Part shown: piece after piece, positions 56,701 through 64,000 of the stretch
Layout: the number at the start of each line of letters is the position of its first letter
How positions within the stretch are numbered: position 1 is the first letter of the stretch
NCBI GenBank assembly: GCA_958299035.1
Contig: CATQJL010000316.1
Location: 48,853,585-48,917,584 of the forward strand
From: Cylicocyclus nassatus
Lineage: Eukaryota; Nematoda; Chromadorea; Rhabditida; Strongylidae
Direction: 5' to 3'
DNA: 64,000 bases
Position numbers and translations under genes: made by a program
The notes under the pieces: model-generated
The model's database searches: none
Seen by the model: only the letters and a program-made list of their open reading frames with translations
What the model was told of the DNA's origin: nothing

Positions 56701-59700
56701 AATAGCAATGATACCTCTGATGGTGAAAGCTACACTGACGCTTTCCAATAGCCTTTTTTTCCAAAATTTTTCTTTAGAAGTGTTCAAATAGTGACAATCT
56801 CAACCAAATTTGTAAAATTAAAGATATATTACACAAATTTCGCGTTCATACAAAATAACCTCAACTTTCCAAAATGTAGAGGAGCGCGAGTATCCTCTAG
56901 GTCTTTTCCCATTTTCTTTCTTAACAGGACAGATGTCGAAGCAACTGTTTGAAAATTCAGTAATATTTACATAGCATATTATATTCGTGACTGCTTGCAG
57001 TTTTGTCCTTTCTGGAAAGTTTTAATCGTTTCCTTGGCTTACCATCTGTCACTTTTCAAACTAAAAGTATTTGTCGCATGAAGCAGAAGAAACTTGGAAC
57101 TTTGCAGCTTGCATGTCTCCTTCTAAATTCTGCAAGTTCGTGTTATTAATTCAAACTGGAAAAAGGATAAATTATTTTAATTATTGCACAATTCTTGAGA
57201 AATATTTGTGCTTTTGTTGTGCTCAGATGCCACAAAAATATCATAGATGGGGTGATCAACGTCTCTCAGATGAGTTAGTAATCAGCTGACGTTCTCTGAG
57301 TTCTCGTTTCATATGTTTGTTTCTGAAAATGAGTAATCGTCGCGGCGGAACAACTTTTTGCGGTCAACAACATATTTTTTGATGCAGGCGTGATTACAGC
57401 TTTTGAGTTTCCACTCGATTAGTCAGTTAATGAATTCACTGAGTATTAGCTCATCCTCATAGGATGCAACGAACATTCACTTCCTAGTTCTGAGTGTCTT
57501 CGTTATATTGATGCAAAAATGGTGGTATTTCATTTTTTATAAAAAGGAATACTTGGTGACCATGGTCATTTACGAAAAGGTGTGCATAATCTATGCACCT
57601 TTAAAAACTGCCGAATTATCTCGCATTTTTTATTTTTATTTTGATTGCAAACTGCGTTAACAAACACTTAAAGTTAGAGCGTCCAACTCAGCTAAAAGAG
57701 TTTAATATGAAAAATCGAATGAAGGAAACCTGGTCTAACATTGAACTGAACTGGCCTTTCATGTCTTTCATAAGGGGTACAATTCACCTAGAATTCCTAA
57801 TAATGAGCTTGTCTCCGAAAAGATCCTTCAAGTCAAGCTATCATACCTTTTTCAAGGTAGTATGCTTTGTTACAGAGGGTCAGAGTTATCGGTATGTTAC
57901 TTTATTGCTTTTAAGTCTATCAAATACTAACAATAATCATAGTGCTTTAGTTTGCTCTATTAACTATAAATAGCAGTAAGCAGGCAATTCGTTGAAATTA
58001 CTTTAATTACTGAGAATTATGTAAATTTTACCAAAAAACCCTCATAAATTTCTGAAAAGATTGAATAATAATAGCGGATAATAGGCATAGATTTGAAATC
58101 GTCGTTTGGAGCTGCTTTCGACGGTATACTCTTACAAATCATCGATCACCTAGTACCATTCCTTCATCAAAGAAAATGTAAAAAATTTGTGCAGGTTGCA
58201 AATGCACATTTGCTCCAATGTGGTAAACCTAGATGCAAACTGTTCCTACTACTAAGTAAAAGATGTATGTGTTTATATTGCTTTTTCAAAGCAGAATGTT
58301 GCGGTGAATATCAATCCTGACCTGATTTTGGGGAAAGTATTCCACTTTCACGCGTACAAGGCGCGGGGGATTTTTTCAAATTCGATCAGCCAATATGCCA
58401 GAGGACTTCGCAATCAAGCCCTATACCGTGCTGTGTATTGTTTAAGGGCAGTGGCTCGGCAAATCCTTGACCTGTGGTTTTTTCGCTTAACTGGGGTAAT
58501 TCGACGCGCTGATTCCGAAAATCCACTTTTGAGAGTGCAAAAATGGCGAAAAACAGCATTTCTCAAGGCTTCTCATTTTGAATTTGGACGAGTGGAACGC
58601 TTTCCGCAATGGTTAGAGACGTAGAGTCGTGCGGGACCCTCATGCTTACAGCGTTGCGGCATGCCGCCTCTGACGATGTGAGGGTTACCGCAAGCTCGTC
58701 CGAGCGGTGTAAAAATGACTTGCGCGCACGGGTTAAGGAGCAGTTTTCTAGGCAGGGGCAGCATGCTGTGCACTCGGACCTGCTCCGTTCTCATGTTCGG
58801 GATGCAAGCAACCTTCCACATAAAAATTTCGAGGTGTTCGGATTTGCCGAGCCACTGCCTTTAAGAGAACCGTGAGGCATAAGAATTGCTTTCCGAATTA
58901 CAGTGAAATGGCTGATCGGCTTGCTTAAAAAATCGAAAAAGGGGCGCCTTGTGCGCGTAAAATTAGGGAACCAATTTTGTGAAACTTCGAACCTTTTAAC
59001 CGCCACTAATTGGTTGAGTTCGGCAAAACAATGTGAACACGCTCAACAACAACATGCCCGCATCCAAAAATACCAAAGCCTATTAGAAGATTTTGTCGCT
59101 GGGTCTTGGCGCACGCCTTCGGAATAGTTTCCCGGAAGCTCATATTCAAACGGAACGTGAAAAATTACATCAACGAATCGTTGACATAATCAGATTACTA
59201 GCACAATATTTCACTAACAGGGCAATCTTCCGCCCTTCATCCACCCTCATGTAAGCCATTATTAGGATGATCTTATTCTATTGAATAAGTGATTTACTTT
59301 ACCCATTAGCCGCGTGATTGTGAAGGCGAACAGGTAATAATCACAATAGCTTTCTTGGTCAAAGATTCATCTCAAAGTGGTTTTCTTGAACCAAAATTCG
59401 TCATCGAAAGAAAGAACTTCTTGCGCAAGTATCCTGAGAATGGATGCTTTGCTCGCACGTTGTTCTGGAACCATTCACTTTAACCAGACGGATTCCTTCC
59501 ATGAAATCTTGGCAGGATCTGTGAAGATAAAGTAGTGCATTGTGTATTGTAGACCGTAATATTACCATTCGGATATCAAGCGGTGTAGCGAAGTAGCTGG
59601 TGAAAGACCCCCTATATTATCTTAGAAAAACATAACCTAAAAATATCATCATCATATTTATTTATTTATTTATGTATACACACATGGTGTTCCAAAAGTA

Positions 59701-62700
59701 AAACAACAAAGGTAACATAAGTGGACCGTCTGGACAGAATACAATGATCGTCCTCCTGGTTCTTCAGGTCGTTCTCCTCCTTCGAACGATGAGGGGTACC
59801 TTTGCCGAGCTCCTGTTCCCATGCCCGAACGCAACATCATGACGTCACAATTACCAGGGCTTGGCTGACCAACTTAACCCGGAACGGACGAATCCGTCAG
59901 GGACCCTGGGCGAGCGGGGTGGGGGGATCTCAAGGTAAAGGGCTCATCAGTCGTCGATATCATCAAAGATTTCATGGAAGGAATCCGTCTGGTTAAAGTG
60001 AATGGTTCCAGAAAAACGTGCGAGCAAAGCATCCATTCTCAGGATACTTGCGCAAAAAGTTCTTTCTTTCGATGACGAATTTTGGTTCAAGAAAACCACT
60101 TTGAGATGAATCTTTGACCAAGAAAGCTGTTGTGATTATTACCTGTTCGCCTTCACAATCACGCGGCTAATGGGTAAAGTAAATCACTTATTCAATAGAA
60201 TAAGATCATCATATTCATCATATTCTCATGATCTTCAAAGCGACTTATCTGCTGCAGCTGCAAAGCTCTCATTAGAGCACATTTGCGCCTAATATCTCCC
60301 GCGATAACATCAATCATAAAATTAGCAGTTACTAAGAATCGTGATGAATATCACATCTAGTTAAGCGGAGAATTCTTCTGGGTGGGTAGGCATATATCAG
60401 CGGCTTTTATAATGACAGAAAAGCCGCCGAGGAAGCTAAAAGTAGGAGTCTCGTAAATGGAGCATAACGATGTTCGGAGAGCCAAGGAGACACTTGTCTG
60501 TTTATTTCTAAAAATCAAGGGTATATTTTATGGTAGAAAACACAGTGGCTAAATTCTAGGTGAAAGCTTTGTACCGCCCAAATTTTTTTCATAAATGCAC
60601 ATTTTGCAAGCGTAGAAGCGGTGGAGAAAACCAGTGAAATTCGATTTTTTCAACAGCTGCTCGCCAGAAATTTAAATTTAAATTAAAATCAATAGCAATT
60701 GAAATCACACCTTATATGGCCTTCTCTCGTTGACTATGCAAGGGATGTGCTGATCGGATGTTTACATGAAGAGCTATGATTTTTGAAAAAATCGTAAAAA
60801 TTTTTTAACTTGCTCTCTTGCTTTCGCTAAAAAACCTACCTTTTCAAGATCTTCAGTCAATTCATTTTGATACACCTTGAGAAGTTATGATACTTGAAAC
60901 TCAACTGCTTCCAGATTTCCGGCAAGTTTCACAAATTTGATGCTGTTTATGTGCCATAAACCGCTCAGCTCTTGCCATAAAGTGCCATACTCTAACAAAC
61001 AATATCAAATTCATGCAAATTCATAGAGAAAGCAAAAAGTCATGAATTTTTTGGTAAGCTGCGACAGAACTTTTGGGTAAACCTAACATTCGGAAACATC
61101 TTAAAATGAGTTTCCTTCAAAAAACCCCCCGGTCTGAAACAGTTTGTACCATTTCAGTGAGCACTGAACTCCAAATATGACTCGTTTCTGAAACGTTAAA
61201 GAATTCTGTTACAACTACGAGCTCTGTACTGGCTGATCGTGCGCTCGTTCTCAATTATTACAAACGGCCATGAATTTCTCCAAGTAACTTACGGATATAG
61301 TGATCCATCTTCCCACACAGTGTTACGGTTGGTGTACTTTTCAGAACACATTACAGTGAGATTTCAAAACTTAGAAGGAGGCTTGATCGCCGCAATCCTC
61401 AGCTCTTTGCTGCCGCGTACATTCCTTTAAGCTTCTCCGCTCTTGAATTATATTCAGAAAAGGAAATGCAAATGTTTTCCGATTAAGAGTCGCTGCTATT
61501 TACCGATGAAAAACCGTGCAAATAGTGTGATGAAGGTTTTAAAAAATGAGAAAGCAAATTCGTCGTTTTGCATTGCTTGCTCAAATATTATATAATTGTA
61601 AACGGCCGTTCAATCAGCAAAAACTTTCAAGCCAGAAAAAGCAGATTATAGAACTTATACAGCTGACTGCGTAATAAGTCTAGATTTTGAGATTTTTGTT
61701 GATCTACATAGCTTGCCATGGAAGCTGAATCACTGTCTTCTTACGCTTCTGCAGAAACTAGTTTTATTAGAAAGTTGCCAACATTCTTTCAGAGCAGACA
61801 ATCCCTCTAATACGGTTAGATTCATGCGATTTTGTTGAGAGAAGAAGTTATAATGTTCCAATTTGATGCGACAATTTGCAAAACCCCAAAGTGAATGGGA
61901 TTTTCGGCCGCTTTTGTCCTTGCAAGCAACCCTTATTCTTATTGTATTTGCGATTAGAGTAATACCTTATTCTTTCCTTGTTGCATTTGCAGTTTTTTTG
62001 AACATTCAAAGCTGGCTCCATGATTTTGCTTTAGTATACTCACAATATAACCCTCTATTATCTCTGAAGCTAATCTTTGTGAGCAAAATTGCCTTTTTTC
62101 AATGAAACTAGCTACCCAGAATACTCAGAAAGGAAATGAAAGGACTCTCCCACAAGTGAAATAATCTTTAGCTTTCACTTTCCCCATATTAATTTCAATC
62201 ACAAAAGTTTTCATCTTCATAGCATATAACATAAAGTATGGCCTTGCTCTCATATGTCTGTCAGCATATATGTAGAAGTACAAAAACAGTAATAATACTG
62301 CAAAGGAACACTTGATTGCTGTTTTTTGGCGGAAACATTACTCATGCTGCTCCGGTAGCAGTACTTGGATGTCATTAATTTGTCTTATTGTTTCTTTCGT
62401 GCACTCAGACTGAGGCAAAAGTTGCTATTATGGATATGAGCGAGGCTCGATGCAGGAGTTTGCTATTTGAGCATTGATGCTGTTGATTACATTAACGAAG
62501 AATGCAGGTTCTAGTTCCGCATTACAGCTTGGCACTTCGCAAGGATAATGAGGAAATAGTTTTCTAAAATGGGACGCGCGTGCTGTATTCTCATGAAACT
62601 GCGACTATGACGCTGAGGTAGTTAAAGCACACTTTGTGGGTTTCGTAAAATTCTTATTGCGCCTGCATATCATCGCAGAGGCCATGAAGCTTAAATTCGA

Positions 62701-63618
62701 GCTTTCGTCCACATTCAAACTAAGAATCAAAGAACCACTAAGCGGACGATAGTTTTTCTAGAACGGAAAAAGGCTGAACGAGGAATTCTAGCCCGGAGAT
62801 GAAAACTTTGATAGCTATACCCGACTAATTATCAAACTAAGCCAAACACAAACTTACGTACCTATTCATAAGTACATTGATGACATCAGTGACAGGCCAA
62901 GATGAATAGGAAGGGGGGGGGGGGAGAGAGGGGAGAGGAAGGAGAGGAAAGGGCGCCTCAAAATTTTGTTTCGCTTTGTAATAGTCTTTATTGGTTATTA
63001 AATCATTTCGGTAATTTTTCTGCGTTTTAAAATAACTTTGTGAATTTCACTCTGAGCAAAGCTACTTGCTTTTTTCAATATTCCAAGATTGATAAACAGC
63101 TCAGCGAAAAAGCATCTTAAAATTTCTTCTCGGAGGGCCGGCTATTGCTATCTTTATGAAAAAAAAAATCCTAAGTGCCCGTCTCTTTCCTCTTTCACTT
63201 CGAGAGGGAGACCGCCACTGAAAAATTTGAGAGTTACACAATTTGTACTTTCAATGTGCAGGCTTATCAATAGGTGTACAATTTAAAAATATTTTTGGCA
63301 GCAGGATAGTTGCGTCTCAAGAACTCCACCTCATGGGTAGTCTGTCAATTGATTTGGAAGAATACTTAATCCCGTTAAGTTTCCTGGGCAAACAAGTATT
63401 TAGAAAACTTTACCCACTCAAGAATTCTCTAGCTTTCTAATTCTTCCTGCTTTCAGATGGTCGATTCAAACGACGGTGATTCTCTCAGTCTGCGGGTTCC
63501 GTTACAAAACGATCTGCAAACGCTCGTCTCACAACTGCTCACGAGGGTCAACGACAACAACTCAGAAGCACAGCACGTGCGCAAGCAAATCTTCTCGAGG
63601 AAGTTCTGGAAGAGATAG
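53769..63618 (+). CDS. Candidate small secreted (peptide-precursor-like) protein
   Basis: Two phase-compatible exons, 53769-53855 and 63457-63618, would give 82 residues. Exon 1 encodes a strong signal peptide (MSSRVLQVLLSLLLTAALSA) then AKRQLYY and ends at a GTAAGT donor. The ATG directly follows GGTAGTCTCAG, a good trans-splice or cis acceptor, and a GC-rich upstream block. Exon 2 follows TGCTTTCAG and encodes SLSLRVPLQNDLQTLVSQLL then TRVNDNNSEAQHVRK and ends FSRKFWKR. There are basic pairs at 24-25, 71-72, 77-78 and 81-82. An amphipathic helix between basic pairs recalls CRF/DH44-type hormones, but I do not recognise the gene. The 9.6-kb intron is repeat-rich and the linkage of the two exons is inference; they could belong to different genes. 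Confidence 0.45.
58347..58962. repeat. Inverted-repeat element in the putative 9.6-kb intron
   Basis: CACGCGTACAAGGCGC...GGGGATTTTTTCAAATTCGA on the left faces TCGAAAAAGGGGCGCC...TTGTGCGCG on the right. An inner pair AGGGCAGTGGCTCGGCAAATCC / GGATTTGCCGAGCCACTGCC supports it. The 106-aa frame here is repeat translation. Confidence 0.72.
59263..60212. repeat. ~950-bp palindrome with 250-bp arms
   Basis: The left arm, from GATGATCTTATTCTATTGAA through AGCCGCGTGATTGTGAAGGC to CCAGACGGATTCCTTCCATG, is mirrored by the right arm with few differences. The ~450-bp spacer has an ATTT microsatellite and a GC-rich block. The arms are among the best matched in the window, so the insertion is probably recent. 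Confidence 0.8.
61060..61089. mobile_element. Solitary mariner-type end
   Basis: GCGACAGAACTTTTGGGTAA then ACCTAA matches the right terminus of the element at 21,641-22,654. No partner end is seen nearby, so this is a fragment. Confidence 0.55.
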
Positions 63619-64000
63619 ACGTCGCTCACCCCCAGCAGAACTGCGATAATCTGTTCAGAGCCAGTTTTACTAGCTAGAAATAGATTCAACCCATAATCTC
63701 TCTACCCGTGTCACCCATGCCCCCACATTTGAGTACCGGTTCATTCACTTATGTGATTGATTGATTGATTGAATGAATATCAAATTCGTTAGTGACAATT
63801 ACACTTTATAAAAAGGCTTGTGACGCACACTCATTATGGCTTGAATTCTCTTCTGGAACATTTTTACAGAGCTGCTTTACGCAAGAGTGTTGAATATATG
63901 GTTGCTGACTTCATAATTACTTAGATCATCTTGAGGATGGCGCTTCCTGTATTAAGCAAACGAGATTAGCCAACTAATCTTCAGAACGGGTAGTACCTCA
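63619..64000. other. Window end, no gene recognised
   Basis: This stretch has a GATT microsatellite near 63,756-63,775 and otherwise unremarkable AT-rich sequence. It would be the 3' region of the candidate peptide gene. Confidence 0.5.

Noticed and set aside
58304..58624. 106-aa plus-strand open frame
   Set aside because: It lies almost entirely in an inverted-repeat element arm and has no recognisable domain.

Overview
The window looks like nuclear DNA of a rhabditid (clade V) nematode, probably a parasitic strongylid. The host assignment is inference. It rests on four conserved genes that read as C. elegans orthologues, on small GT-AG introns, and on many palindromic non-autonomous transposons. 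No rRNA gene, CRISPR array or bacterial-style operon is visible. All gene models were assembled by hand from splice sites, reading phase and family conservation. No alignment or transcript evidence was available.

Layout. 1-1,155 is repeat-rich with a TIR element at the left edge. 1,690-9,998 (minus) is a complete 10-exon arp-1 (centractin, dynactin Arp1 filament). Its last introns are swollen by two Helitron-type elements and a large palindrome. A 0.7 kb divergent promoter region separates it from set-4 (plus, 10,698-15,475), an SUV4-20-type H4K20 methyltransferase in 7 exons. 15,476-26,576 is 11 kb of repeats: tRNA-like-bearing palindromes, an ~85-bp minisatellite, nested mariner-type palindromes and a TIR element with internal repeats. 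26,577-38,197 (plus) is a 31-exon knl-1, the kinetochore scaffold with SILK and RVSF PP1-docking motifs, a MELT-like exon array, a coiled coil and an RWD-like C-terminus. 39,372-45,547 (plus) is an 11-exon ced-3 caspase with an N-terminal CARD and intact catalytic His and Cys. 45,548-53,768 holds only repeats that I can recognise. 53,769-63,618 is a tentative two-exon gene for a small secreted, possibly peptide-hormone-like precursor with a 9.6 kb intron.

The genes are not a pathway. They are housekeeping, chromatin, mitotic and apoptotic genes that lie next to each other. What ties the window together is the transposon population, which recurs across introns and intergenic DNA: two PIF/Harbinger-like MITEs with TTA target duplications, Helitron ends, a palindrome family with pol III box segments, and a palindrome family built from GATCCGCTT iterons. 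The most unusual local signal is a perfect 20-bp hairpin that folds the 3' splice site of ced-3 intron 5 against the start of exon 6.
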